Source of the DNA: Acridotheres tristis
Taxonomy: Eukaryota; Chordata; Aves; Passeriformes; Sturnidae
Assembly (NCBI GenBank): GCA_037013685.1
Contig: CM072889.1
Location: 5,155,976-5,219,975 of the forward strand
DNA length: 64,000 bases
Reading direction: 5' to 3'
A model generated the notes under the pieces. That model did no database searches. It had not been told where the DNA came from and saw only the letters and a program-made list of their open reading frames with translations. The first letter of the stretch is position 1, and each line of letters opens with the position of its first letter. The translations under genes and the position numbers were made by a program. Positions 25,931 through 36,935 of this stretch are shown piece by piece.

Positions 25931-28900
25931 GACAGTCTGGGGTGGTGTGAGTGTAGCTGCCTGTCTTGTGAATGGTCAGACTGGGAAGTTTCCTTAACAG
26001 GAAAGTCCAAAATCTAATTACCAGAATAGAGGGGAAAGGAAGGGGTTTTGTGTAATATATTGAAGTCAGGAGGGACTAAATGAGGGAGAGGGATGGAGAG
26101 CAAATCCTTCAACTTCAGTCCAGAAATCTACAAAGAGAAGACTGAGCAGCAGGAGGAAAGGGTTGTTGAAATGGAAATGCTGGAGTGAGAACAAACTGGG
26201 TTATCATAAGGAGGTGTTGGGCAATTCGTTAACGAAATGTGATAATTCTTGAAGGTGGAAACAAAGACTCAGGAGGTGCCCTATTCTAGAAGCTGTTGTA
26301 CATTTAACTTTAGTCTTACACTAAATTCATATTGGCTCTGCTTCAACAGAAAGGGTGTGGAGTAAATTCATCTAACTTAGTTTTCGACTGTAGGATATCT
26401 AGGAGAATGGGAAATATGGACTTGAAGAAGCATAAGAAAACACCAAATATCTTTAAAAGGAGCCACAGGCACAAGTGAAAAGCTTACTAAGTTAAGAGTC
26501 CTGGGTTCTCAAGGAACTTCAGCATTGTGTTCTGGCACACAGCTGTTAAACCTGCTGTGTCACTTTGAGAAACTGGACTGATAACCATTTACCTTTGCCA
26601 TTCATCTGGCATTTAGAAAATTCTTATACTTTTAATACATGCCTAAATATTAAAATGCCTTAATTTATATATTTCATTTCTAGGTCTTGGTTGTGAAGCT
26701 GTTACATTTAATGAGCTATTGACAACTAGAAGAAAATTCAAATGCATCCAAATCTGGTCTCAATTGTCAGTGAACCCATGGTTGTTTCTTTTCTTCTTGG
26801 AGGATGATATAAACAGTAGGGAAAATTGTTACTGATAACAGATGTTTGCAAGACTGCAGAATAGGAGTTTGTTGCCCTGTAAGGTCCTGGATGAGGAAAT
26901 GTTGCTATTCATAAAATTGCTGACTTTTAGTAAGAGCTAGAATTGTCAGTGATTGATCTTCAGATTGCTTTCATTTTGGGGCTTCCACATAGAAAGAACA
27001 CTGTTTGATTTAATTTTTTGCCTTTGTGCCAAGGAAGGTAATTTATAATATTAGCTCATGAATAACGGCCAAAATAGATTGTGAAGTTCAGAGAGCTTCA
27101 TCCTCAGAGTGGTTTAAGCTCAGGGCACACTGAAGATTGACATTAGGTAAACTTCCCTATGCAATTCTTCTATACTATTTAAATGTCTCTCTTTTTTTCC
27201 CCCAGTATTAAATCCCTCTGTCAGGACCTCTCCCATAAAACAGTAATACAGAAGATGAGTTAGGTCTAGAAAAAACAACATTTATTATCTGGATAAATAT
27301 TTAGCATATTTCAAAAGAGAGATAATCTTTGTTCTGTCTGCTGGGAAAATGACTGTTCCCCTCTCTTTGATCTCTTTTAACTGAACAATTGCTACATTCC
27401 TTCACAATTTCTTAAGTATTAATACTTAGTTTTTTGAGTAGGTTTCATGATATTTCATTGAATTTTTAATGGTTAGCTGAAATACAGCTTTTTGAATTCT
27501 TCCTAGTCCATATATTTTATCACAGTAAATTTATCTGCAGAAGATTAGAGAGAGTTTAATACAAATAACTGTGGTAGTATCCAGCTGAGTTAATTTCCCA
27601 ATGGATTTATCAAGAGGAGTAGATCACATCAAAATTAATTACAAAGACTTCTATAACTTATTTAGCAAAGCCTCTGCTTTTTTGCAAATAACAATTGAGG
27701 TACTATCAATAATAGGACAACCTGAAGTCATTGAAAAAAACCTAATTAAAAATTTGTTTACATTTAATAACAGCACTTCAGATCAAGATTGCTTTCCCAA
27801 GTGATAATTCAGGTTTTTTTCTTTCATGTTAGCTAAGGCATGCAATGAATGATTCAGGCTAACTCAAACTGGTTTTGAAATTCACCAGCAGCTGTAACCA
27901 GGGTAACCTGTAACTATAATCTTAGTTCACTTGAAAGTCTTAAGCTGTTTTTATTAGATCTTGTGGCGAACTTTTATATATCAGACATTCATTTAATCAG
28001 TGAATCTTCTGTCCAAGGAACTGTTAGGTTACTGCAACACACAGTGGGTGCTGTCTCTAGTTTGTAATTGTTGAGGCTTTTGAAATGTGTTGTTTCTAGT
28101 TATTCATCACGTGCAAGAAAAGCATTTCAATATATTAGTTTGGTAATGACTGAAAAAAACATTTCCCCCTTGTCCAAGTACGTGAAGGTGAATGCCAGAA
28201 GCCATAATATTAAATTGGAAACTGAAGCACAATAGCTGATACATTTAGAAACGCAAATGTTTCCCCTGTCACTATCCCAGGATTTACTGCGGGTAAATCC
28301 TTGTGCCAGCTGAGCTGTGGGATGGATGTGGCACAGCAGGAGCTCACCTTGTGAGCCAGCACTGAGTGCTGCAGCTGCTGGGGCTGGTCAGGAGTGAATG
28401 TGCCCCGTTCTGCCCCGGCTTCTGGAGGCAGAAGTGCTGGTGTGCACAGGTAGCAAGAGTGCCAGAAGGCTACAGCTCATATGGGCAATGGGCTAAGATT
28501 GGGACAGGCTGAAATTATTTGCTTACCAACATCAGGAAAGCTTTCACAGACACAAAGAATCTCTCAAAAAGAACCATTCCTATAATGTCTTGGTCATTTA
28601 GAGTAGCAGCAGTCTTCTGCTTCCATCCTTGGTGGAGAGACTTGCCCATGAGCACCTTCACAGTTAGATGGAAGTCAGTATGATTTAAGATGGAAGGAGT
28701 ATTTTTTTCACAGTATAGTTGATTAACTTCTGTTTTCAATATTTTTTTTAGCTAAATGAAAAAAGCTGTTGTGATTACCCCAAGCTGTTACACTGCTCAT
28801 GCATGATGGATATGCTATCTAGAACACAGTTAATTTTCCTTCTAACTGCATATTGCACTTCCTGCAGTGTCAGTTATATTGAATGATAAAGTTAAACCCA

Positions 28901-30270
28901 CTCTGGGATTTAATATTTTTTTATTAAAATTGTCGGCCATATGAAGAGGGAACCATCAGCATCAATGGAACTTGTACTGGTCCCAGGTGCTTGTTTTTTC
29001 TGTGCTCCTCGGGTATACCACACATATTGCTGGGAAGACTCTGCATAAAGTCACTCATTCCTGAAAAACAAAGAGAGACTCCTCCTGCCAGGGCTATTAA
29101 TTGAGTTTTACATAGTAGTCATCTAAACAGAAAAGGAAGAGTCAAACAGTTATTCTAACATTTACACACAGAATACATACTGCGTTATTATCTCTCTTTC
29201 CTTATTTCTAATCAGCTGTGCTGGTTTGTTTAATTCATGATCAATTAATTTTTTTTTTTTGTAAAATAGAGCAGCTACTTTCTCTTCAGATGTAGTATAG
29301 ATGTATATACTTCTCTGCAATATAGGTAAGATTTGGTAAATTAGTTTTAAGACAATGCATTTGAAAGCTTTCATTTTATAGTGCTGAAAAGTGAAGAATG
29401 CAGCCCTCTATGGGCTAATGTGTAAGACTGGGATAACTGAGTTTGTTTTTGTAAGTTCAAGGTCTAGAATGTCCAGTTATGACTCTTCTAGGAAGACTGA
29501 AATGGTGGCTCAAAGTCAGTCTTTTTATTCTGGAGCATAATGGAAATTGTGGAGACCAACAGCCAACAGTGACTCCTCTGCAGGGACAATCAAATATATG
29601 CACACAACCAAATGATGTGGGCCCCACTTCTTAGGTGGTGATTGCTTAATCTCTTCCTTAGGTGAGGAACTTTCATGCCGTTCACAAATATCAGAATCCC
29701 TTCCTGCAGTAAGATCCATTTACCATTGTGCAAACATTCTGTATTAATTCTAGACCACACACAGATCTGAGTGACATCAGAGTAAGACTGCAGTAACCTC
29801 AATTAATTTTAGGAGGCTTATTCCAGGTTTATTCTACTCAGAGATAAAAATGTGTATATTTATCTTTGAATTGCATGGCGCAGACTATTATAATGAGGTG
29901 CATTGAGCTCCATTCTCAGCATAAATTAATTTGGGGTAGTCAGTTGAAAAATATTGTTACACACCAGATTGACAAGCTAGATGGTCCATTATCACTTCAG
30001 TTAAGGAAAATATGAATGCTAATGAGTCTATTTTGTTCTATCACAATTTCTGAAAAGATAAGAAAATTCGAGCACCTATGAGTTTTTTGTGGGTTTTTGG
30101 TGTGTTTTTTTTTTTTTTTTTAAATTGATTAGTGAGCACTGAAAATACTGGCATTTGTAGGAAAAAAGTTAAATTCTAACTGGTTGGACAGCTTTTTTAT
30201 TAATAGGAGTTGAATCCTTTCAACAGAACACTTTGACATTCCTTTAAAAAAATTGAATCCTTTAAAATAT
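25931..30270. other. Region downstream of the minus-strand gene, no confirmed gene
   Basis: Two minus-strand open segments, 28515-28739 and 29525-29735, have partial splice signals (GTAAGC at the end of the first, GATCTTACTGCAG at the start of the second) but no connected model. A GC-richer patch at 28260-28510 is unassigned. Confidence 0.45.
30105..30121 (+). repeat. Poly(T) tract, 17 bp
   Basis: Pure T run about 155 bp beyond the poly(A) signal of the minus-strand gene. On that strand it is poly(A). Confidence 0.95.
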
Positions 30271-30274
30271 TCTT

Positions 30275-30280
30275 TTTATT
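30275..30280 (-). promoter_or_regulatory. Poly(A) signal AATAAA overlapping the stop codon
   Basis: AATAAA on the minus strand shares its TAA with the stop of the terminal exon. A GT-rich stretch (AAAGTGTTCTGTTG) about 35-50 bp downstream could serve as the cleavage-factor site. Confidence 0.55.
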
Positions 30281-30458
30281 GGTCTTCATCTATAGTTTTT
30301 GGCAAATAAAGGTCAGTGGCAAATTCTGGTTCATCCTCCTGAGGCAGATCTTTCACCTGTGTTCTGTAAGGCTTTACCACTGCAGAGGTGATGACATCCA
30401 GCTGTAGTGGAAGAACACACTTCTCTTCTTCCCTGTGTGATTCACATTGACATAACTT
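30276..30458 (-). CDS. Terminal coding exon of the minus-strand gene
   Basis: The exon opens after the acceptor TTTTTATTTCAG and reads 60 codons to TAA at 30276-30278. It begins KLCQCESHREEEKC and ends PKTIDEDQ. The tail is acidic, with runs such as KDLPQEDEPEF. The stop codon lies inside the poly(A) hexamer AATAAA, so the 3' untranslated region would be very short. The phase (0) matches the donor of the exon just upstream across a 76-bp intron. No domain is recognised. The main alternative is a chance open frame, made less likely by the stop, poly(A) signal and in-phase intron occurring together. Confidence 0.74.
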   Translation of the reverse strand, partial: KLCQCESHREEEKCVLPLQLDVITSAVVKPYRTQVKDLPQEDEPEFATDLYLPKTIDEDQ

Positions 30459-30534
30459 CTGAAATAAAAATACATTTTATGGAGTAAATTGTCATAGTTT
30501 AGGTGAAAACTCTGAAATTTCCTTTTCCTTGTAC

Positions 30535-30704
30535 CTCTGTGTTCACATGGCAATTGAAAGGGATCTGGATGACTTCTTTCTCTGTGCTGTTCTCCATGCC
30601 CTTCTTGTGTCGTGGGAACAGCTTGGGCAGCCTCACTTGGGTGACAAATCTCATTGCATTGAAGGATTCACTGGGCACACCATAGAGAGGATAACCAATA
30701 CACT
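30535..30704 (-). CDS. Penultimate coding exon of the minus-strand gene
   Basis: An open frame of at least 56 codons runs to the donor GAG|GTACAAGG at 30534/30535 and joins the terminal exon in phase 0. It starts with CIGYPLYGVPSESF and contains the basic stretch VRLPKLFPRHKKG, then VIQIPFNCHVNTE. The upstream limit is uncertain. CTGCAG|AG at 30704 and GGCAG|AA at 30719 are both possible acceptors, both leave two leading bases, and an in-frame TAG lies just beyond (30724-30726). The YPLxGVP motif resembles the end of an ASH-type strand followed by the next repeat. That is a resemblance, not an identification. Confidence 0.72.
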
Positions 30705-31452
30705 CTGCAGTGCACAGTTCTGCCTACTGGATATGTCCTGCTTGGCCCTGTCTTTTCTATTCAGTCAGGAAAATATATTTTAAAATGAAGCAAACAACAA
30801 AAAAAACTACTTGCAGTTTATGAAGGTGAATATCACAGCCTCATTTACTGTGCTGGGGAGCTTTTATATGAATGCTGATAGAATTGTGATTTCACTCATT
30901 CACTTTATTTTTTTTTCCTAGATTTTTATATTTTCACCTATAATTTCTGTTGAATTTTGTCATGTTTCATTACTTGAATTTAGGTTGTGGAATGGGTGCC
31001 TGCTCTGTTTTAGGCTTGGCAAAGTATTGCACAAAATTATGAAGCTATTAGTACTATGTATTGTCTCATTTTAATAACAACATAGCCTTTGGTTCAGATA
31101 ATTTTATTATTTCAATAAATGTATTATATGGAATTGGTGCCTTTTTGTCTGTGGATGCTATTTTATGACCACTGAACAACCACCAGTTTTAGGAAAGGGA
31201 AAAAAAACTACAATGCAGTATAGTATTCCTTTTCAGCTCTCTTTTTCATCAGTTTGCTTATTTAATGATTGGAAATCCATTTGATGGTCAGGTATTTCTT
31301 CTAAAACCTTCTTTGTTCAGAGAAATTTAGGAAAGAATAGCATTTGACATTTTAATAAAGAAATTTGGCTTTATGCTGCAGTCAGTATGTTTGTCTAGAA
31401 AGCCACCATCCATAAAGGGAAAATAATAAAGATTTTTTTTAATGTCCTTTAC

Positions 31453-31493
31453 CTTGAATCCAGTAATCAGAAGAATTATGTAGTTCAAAAGAT
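31453..31493 (-). CDS. Small internal exon (candidate)
   Basis: A 41-bp segment lies between the acceptor ATTCAAATTAG and the strong donor TTCAAG|GTAAAG. Only one of its frames joins the neighbours: it reads SFELHNSSDYWIQ, leaves one base at the 3' side, and combines with the next exon to give E. An in-frame TAA upstream means the exon cannot start much earlier. The SFELHN string followed by the next exon's YPLYGVP is the best ASH-like stretch in the gene. Confidence 0.5.
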
Positions 31494-32065
31494 CTAATTT
31501 GAATATAAATTTGTAATTATGTTACTGAAAGCTTTAGTAGTTTTCTATTTAAATCCCTAGGGTCCAATCTGCTCTCAAAATGATGTCATTGCTCTACTAT
31601 GCCTGAGTATTTCCAGTGCTGGAACAAATCTTGACTTATGACCATTGAAGGAGGAAAATACGAAACCCAAAACACTACCTGGTTGAATTTATTTAGTCTG
31701 GCCATGACCATTACTCCAGATATTTTAATTTTTTCAGTTACAGGAGGAGAAAGGCTTTAAAACCTGGGACACATTCAACAAATAGGCTTTGCTCAGGGAA
31801 TATACTCTGGATCACAATAAGAAAACTCAGTTTTAAAACAAATTTGGTGACATTTAATAAAGTTGACAAATTATGAAACAAAGCTCTTAACATCTGTTCC
31901 ACCAAAAAGCATATTTCCATATATCAGAACATCAATTAGTTCTTTCAGTTACATAGGTAATTTGCCTAGGCTTAGAAAGCTTCATGAGAGCATAGAAAAT
32001 TTGCAGTAAAAGTCCTTTTAGTAATATTTTAGATGTTTAAGTTCAACACATGTAGGTCCTAAAAC

Positions 32066-32191
32066 TTAGATGATGTAATCTCAAGGGAGGTCAGAGGGAG
32101 CCTGCTGTACTCAACATCTGCAGGTGTTTTGTAAATCACCACTTTAAAATGTGGGATTATGTTCAGCAAGTTTGAGATTTTGTGTCTGGTA
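32066..32191 (-). CDS. Internal exon (candidate)
   Basis: The exon follows an excellent polypyrimidine acceptor (CTCTTTTTCCTTTTTGCAG) and stays open for 41 codons, from TRHKISNLLNIIPHF to SLEITSS. The donor AA|GTTTTA is weak but is in the phase required by the next exon. The text reads as plausible protein (FKVVIYKTPADVEY). An alternative frame gives YQTQNLKLAEHNPTF and then a stop, so the frame choice depends on the chain being real. Confidence 0.45.
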
Positions 32192-32892
32192 CTGCAAAAA
32201 GGAAAAAGAGAGGGTGGCTGTTTTGTGACTAATTGGCTTGATTTTAATAACTACTTGAATGATCTTAAGTGTAGATCTTTTGTCCTCAATGAGTTCAATA
32301 GTTTTATGAACTTTCAGCTGGGATTTTTGATTTTGCTTGTTTATTACAAAGAAATCCAACATTCTTTTTGCTATAGATTGGTTTTAATACATTTTCTTTG
32401 CAGGTGGGGGGAATTGCTGTAATTTTCACTGCCAGTACTTAAATGCCTTACTGATGCTTGGTGTGTGAGGACAATCAGCTCCAGCTCTGTGCTAGCAGGA
32501 GCCATTACCTAGATTAGAGTTTGGGGAATTGGAAAAAAAATAAATTCTTGAACTTCTGCTTAAAAATGCAACAAAGGCTATGCGTTCCATGAGTGTCAGA
32601 CTAAGCCACTTCACAACGCAGTTTTTTATGCACCTAGTAGCACAGTGTAGTAACCCTGAGGTTATTCTGCACTTGCATGTTTGTAAACATTGTCAGTGAG
32701 CATAAGCTTGTGTCAGACTTGTGAGAAAGCCAGCAAAACACATTGAATTAAATTTGGCAAGCAATTCTTAACTTTGAATGCTCTTCAGGTTGCAGTATTA
32801 TTGTGTTTTTGTTGATTTGGTGAAGCATTACAAAAATACAGCTCTTGAGGTTTTTTTGCCTGTTTTTGTGTGGGTTTTTTCCCCCTCCTTAC

Positions 32893-32944
32893 ATGAGCAG
32901 ATCTGTGAGCTTGATATGATGTGATACATTTTGAAACAGGAGTA
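32893..32944 (-). CDS. Small internal exon (candidate)
   Basis: This 52-bp segment lies between the acceptor AAGACTGTTACAG and the good donor CTCAT|GTAAGG. All three frames are open. The phase set by both neighbours selects LLFQNVSHHIKLTDLL. Because it is short, the support comes from the splice sites and phase agreement only. Confidence 0.36.
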
Positions 32945-33192
32945 CTGTAACAGTCTTTTTTGGAAGAACAGAAGGTGATGCTTGAGTAAAGTATCTTTCA
33001 ATCATCTTTCAAATTAATGAAGAAATGTTTCCAATTAAAATCAGCATTTGATTAATTAGTAGTTGACTTATTAGGAAGGAGGCAAGAAAGTCAGGAGTGT
33101 TAGGATGCATTCAGTGCAAATCAGGGGAGGAGAGTGCTACAGGAAAGAAACCATCCCAAACGATGCTGGTTGCTGCTGTTTCTGTAGGACAC

Positions 33193-33226
33193 CTTTCGGT
33201 AGCCTTTTCAAATAGATTGGAACAAG
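33193..33226 (-). CDS. Small internal exon (candidate)
   Basis: This 34-bp segment follows the T-rich acceptor CTATTTTTTTTTATTAG and ends at CGAAAG|GTGTCC. It reads LVPIYLKRLPK plus one base, which completes a valine codon with the next exon. It fits phase 0 from the preceding exon. It is too short to stand alone. Confidence 0.35.
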
Positions 33227-33323
33227 CTAATAAAAAAAAATAGCTATAATTTGTAAGCACTTTGATGTTAATAAGAGCACCTATCCTTCATCATGAGCAT
33301 TATGTGTGACTGACTATAATATT

Positions 33324-33382
33324 GTGCAAATGGTAGACTATCATGCCAAAATAGTGCAAATGGTAGATTATCATGCAAAATA
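33324..33382 (+). repeat. About 30-bp tandem duplication
   Basis: Two adjacent units of GTGCAAATGGTAGA(C/T)TATC followed by ATGCAAAATA, with one substitution and a 1-bp length difference. Intronic in the minus-strand gene model. Confidence 0.92.
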
Positions 33383-33410
33383 AATGTCAAGGAGATGCAT
33401 ATCCTCATAC

Positions 33411-33499
33411 AATGTTTGAATAAAAAACAGATATGTTCAATTTTAAGAGAGATATTTTCATTTTCTGTTTTGGTACAGCAGGGACAACAAACATATCAG
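33411..33499 (-). CDS. Internal exon (candidate)
   Basis: This 89-bp segment lies between the acceptor TGTGCCACTTTCAAAG and the donor ATT|GTATGA. It is open for 29 codons, DMFVVPAVPKQKMK to SVFYSNI, with two leading bases. It ends in phase 0, as the next exon requires. The alternating hydrophobic pattern suggests beta strands. Confidence 0.48.
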
Positions 33500-33751
33500 C
33501 TTTGAAAGTGGCACAGAGAAAGAAGTAGCACATAGTTTTGGAAATTCTGTGTCCTGGAGACACTCTTATAAATGGGTAGAGGATTGCTTTTCTCTTTTTG
33601 GTCTTATTGTGGAAGTTGTAGCATTCAAAAGAGTGTACAATACTCAGCAGAGTGAAATTCATCTTTCACAATATTTATGTGATATTGGCCCCAGAGTACA
33701 TTCATTCTTGCAGATGAATTGCATTTTATGGTACCTGGTTTCTTGATCTAG

Positions 33752-34142
33752 AATCATGGAATATCCTGAATTGGAAAGGATGCACAGGGATCATTGAAGT
33801 TAAACTTCTGCCTCTGCACAATACCCCAGAATCCCACCATGTGCCTGAGAGCATTGTCCAAACTCCTGAGCTCTGTCAGGGGTGCTGTGACCACTGCTCT
33901 GGGGAGCCTGTTCCAGCCCGACCACCCTCTGGGTGAAGAACTGTTCCTCATATCCAATCTAAGCCTCCCCTGACACAGCTTCAGGCCATTCCCTCGGGTT
34001 CTGGCATGGGTCACCACAGAGAAGGGATCAGTGTCTGCCCCTCCTCTCCCACTTGTGAGGAAGCTGCAGACCCCAGTGAAGTCTCCTGTCTCCTCTCTAG
34101 CTGAAGAAGCCAAGTGAACCCAACTGCTTCTCATCTGGAGGA
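33752..34142 (-). repeat. CR1 LINE 3' fragment
   Basis: The sequence reads as the reverse complement of an avian CR1 3' end. It opens with AATCATGGAATATCC, a mutated form of the terminal ATTCTATGATT-type repeat, followed by TTGGAAAGGATG and the 3' untranslated and ORF2-end sequence. The 130-codon open frame inside it (33754-34146) is a remnant of this element, not a host gene. It is 5'-truncated, as CR1 copies usually are. It lies in an intron of the minus-strand gene, in the same orientation. Confidence 0.9.
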
Positions 34143-34760
34143 GCAAAATGGAGGATTTAAAACAGCTTTATATCCTTCTGTTATCATGGTGCCCAAAAGC
34201 TGTCTGGCAGCAGCAGAACTATTAAAAAATATTCAATGATTATCATTGTTTACATTTGCTATATCATCACAGTCTAAATGTTATTAATAGCATGCATAAC
34301 ACAATGCAGCTTTATGGTTTCTATTCCATCTGAAATATCAATGCAAAATGGCCTCAGCTCCAAGGGAAACCAGTGATTGACCGCTTGGTTCTGGTTGTTT
34401 CAATTAAAAATTTCTAGTAGAAGTAGCAAAGATTGTTGATGTATTGTCCAGAATTCAGAGGAAATCAATACATGCCTTAATGACCTTCTCCCACTGCTCT
34501 GTAGCTGCATTAGTCACATCTTGGGAGAACAAGCTGGCCATCAATCAAAGAAAAAATCACTTTATTTTCATATTCTGAACTTCATGGCAGCTTGTGTGTA
34601 ATTTTGGCAAGCTATTTCTGAAATTCTGCAAGAAAAATGCAGTAGGAAAAGGTTTCTGAAAGGGTGGTAGGCTTTAAAGCCTATACAAGCAGTAATTCAG
34701 ACACGCTTTACAAAACCATCTTTTATTCTTTTTGATGGTGGAATGATCTGGATAAGTAAC

Positions 34761-34891
34761 CATGCATGTTTTTGTGTTGAACCAGGGCACCAGAGAAGAG
34801 CTGTGCAATAACAGCCATACAAGAGTAAACCAAGTAGAGCAGCTGCCCAATCTCAGAGATCCCTGTAGGATGCCATATTAATAAAATACTT
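34761..34891 (-). CDS. Internal exon (candidate)
   Basis: A very good acceptor (CCCTCTTTCCTATTAG) opens a frame of 43 codons, from SILLIWHPTGISEIG through QLLYLVYSCM to QHKNMH. The 3' boundary is ambiguous. CATG|GTTACT, CTCTG|GTGCCC and CTCTT|GTATGG all leave one base, the phase the next exon needs, so the exon may be up to about 60 bp shorter. IWHPTGISEIGQ resembles the part of an ASH repeat where a Pro and Gly separate two strands. Confidence 0.48.
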
Positions 34892-35020
34892 CTAATAGGA
34901 AAGAGGGTTTTTGTCAAATCAAGCCTCTGCTCTAATTCATGGTTTATTAATCTCCTCTATGGGGTGAAAACTCAGAAATATCTACCAAAACCTTATTTCA
35001 TTTCTGAAAATGAGAGGAAC

Positions 35021-35091
35021 CTGTGCCAGCAATGAGGAGGGACAGAAATTCCTGGAGCACCAGTATCTGGCACATGAACTCTTGAACTGTG
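35021..35091 (-). CDS. Internal exon (candidate)
   Basis: Open in the frame HSSRVHVPDTGAPG then ISVPPHCWH, ending in two bases at CACAG|GTTCCT. Joined to the next exon it gives VPPHCWHRSILLIW, the most ASH-like junction in the model. The acceptor (ACTTGAGAG) has a poor pyrimidine tract and the donor is not strong. The other two frames are also largely open. Confidence 0.42.
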
Positions 35092-35310
35092 CTCTCAAGT
35101 GGACAGTATTTTCCCTAGTACTGCAGAGATGGAAAAACAAATAGGTTGTGACCCAGTGAGGGGATCTGACCTTCACATCAGTTTCTTTACAAAATTATCC
35201 AGGAAAGCTTGGCTGCATGTGATGACTTTTATTCTAAAGATTTGTAAGAAAATTGCACTTAAAAGCTCTTCTGATCTGTGTCTCTTCATGTGAGCTAATT
35301 GTGGACTTAC

Positions 35311-35374
35311 ATTTTCACAGAGAAAAAGAGTGATTATATCTATTTGCCAAGAATCAAGTTTTTTTTTCAGAAGT
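35311..35374 (-). CDS. Internal exon (candidate)
   Basis: This 64-bp segment lies between the acceptor CCTAATCCCTCAG and the consensus-like donor AAT|GTAAGT. It reads LLKKKLDSWQIDII then TLFLCEN, with one leading base and phase 0 at the end. It fits the following exon exactly. Confidence 0.45.
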
Positions 35375-35469
35375 CTGAGGGATTAGGCTTAGGTAGAGAA
35401 TGCTTAGTGATTTAAATATATCTTGAAAGCAGTTCAGTAGAATTAAGCTTCTGTGATGCACAAAAGTAC

Positions 35470-35521
35470 TTTGGTCTCATGTCCATCAAACAAAAGAGGA
35501 AATGAACTTGGCCTTGAGTGA
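35470..35521 (-). CDS. Small internal exon (weak candidate)
   Basis: The segment follows a pyrimidine-rich tract (GGACTTTCCTCATTGTTCC) and an AGAG doublet. It reads TQGQVHFLFCLMDMRP in the phase that links its neighbours. The donor AAA|GTACTT is weak and the second AG of the doublet must be used, so this link is one of the less secure ones. Confidence 0.3.
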
Positions 35522-35819
35522 CTCTTTCAAATATGGAACAATGAGGAAAGTCCTTTTAAATGCCCTCTTAGCAATCCCACCATGTCCAGACAGGTCTAGC
35601 AAAGATAACAATTGCTTCAAGAAGTACTTAACAGATTAATGTGGGTCTTGCAGATTGTTCCTCATGCCTGCAAAATGGTAGAGATACTGAAAAGGTTAAG
35701 AGGATACAAACTATATTTAGGCTGTAAAGTCCATTTTGAGGATGGATTTCTTTCTGTGCAGCTTCTCTGTAATAGTATAGTGTATAGTCTCAGTATAGTG
35801 CATAAATCTTGATATTTAC

Positions 35820-35874
35820 CTTGGATATTAATGTAAGACAAATAAACACGAATAATAGAAGCCAAAGCCGTGTT
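35820..35874 (-). CDS. Small internal exon (candidate)
   Basis: The donor CAAG|GTAAAT is strong. The frame compatible with both sides is NTALASIIRVYLSYINIQ plus one base. The 5' boundary is uncertain: an earlier AG at TGTGAG has a better pyrimidine tract but leads to a different phase. Confidence 0.35.
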
Positions 35875-36627
35875 CTCCCATTATACCTCTCAGTCCCTCA
35901 CAGTGGGAAAATGATTGTAAACTGCTTACTCTGAAACTGATTCTGACCCTCAGAAATTGAGCCAGGTCTTTAGCAAAACATGAAAAGAAGTGAAGTTGGA
36001 CAAATGCCTTCTAAACAGCACCTGAAATAAAAATAATCAGGAGTTCATGTGTTAATAATTTGTCCTGCAGTTTAACACTGTGTTATTTAGTACTTTTTGC
36101 ATTAAAACCTAAATGTGCAGAAAATAGAGCTGTTAATAAATTAAAGTCAGCATAATTTAATTATAATACCACATCCCAAAACACATCAAAGCAGTGATTT
36201 TTGCCGACTAAGTATCCTCTCAGCATTGCATTATGGCAGAGTGATACTAATCTGGCCTGCAATTGAAGAGGAATGAACTTAATTTAATTACCTGTCTAAA
36301 TACAGCTTTTGGTTTGACCATAAGTAGTAAGCTGAGGTTAGTGTCAAAATAACAATGTGACATTTATTTTGTTTGCTTCCCAGCCAAATAAATACTGCAT
36401 AGTTAGGTTCCTCTGCCCCTTTCACTGCAGTGATCAAATTAATCTTTTTCCTCTCTGATGGAAGGGTGACAAACCATCAGGTTACTCTGGGATCAAATTA
36501 GAGATCTTATCTTTGCTCCTGAGGGACAGATGACCTAAATTTGACTGCACAAAATCTTAAGTTTCTAATAAGAGCAATGCTTTACAGTAATATTCCAGAC
36601 TCTGGATTTGACTGAGTGACTTTTTAC

Positions 36628-36771
36628 CTTTTTACCAGTGCAAGTTTCTTCTGCAACTGCAGTGATACTTTTCATGGCTATTTTAATAAAAGAAGATATA
36701 TTAGAGTAGTATTCCTCCCTTCGAAATTTCTCCTCTATTCTAGTCTGTCTTTGGTATTCAATTTTTTCATC
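36628..36771 (-). CDS. Internal exon encoding a charged helical segment
   Basis: A 48-codon exon opens after GCAG|GATG. A textbook branch point TACTAAC lies about 20 bp upstream of the acceptor. It ends at AAAAAG|GTAAAA, in phase 0 on both sides. The product starts DEKIEYQRQTRIEEKFRREE, a charged and probably alpha-helical run, then continues SFIKIAMKSITAVAEE. The wider open frame spans 36565-36870, 101 codons. It is among the best-supported pieces of the gene, but the family is not recognised. Confidence 0.64.
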
Positions 36772-36935
36772 CTGCTTTGTTGTCAAAGCTGTTAGTAATC
36801 TTATGGATAAAGCACTATTCATGGTCAATCTCCAGAAAGTTCTTAGGGACAAATGTCTCATTCTGGTCATCAGTTTTCCAGATCACATAATAATGAGTAC
36901 TACTAACCTTCCCTGCACCTTTACTGTACTGGTAC

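Noticed and set aside
33754..34146. 130-codon minus-strand open frame
   Set aside because: It coincides with a CR1 3' fragment; the text is transposon-derived.
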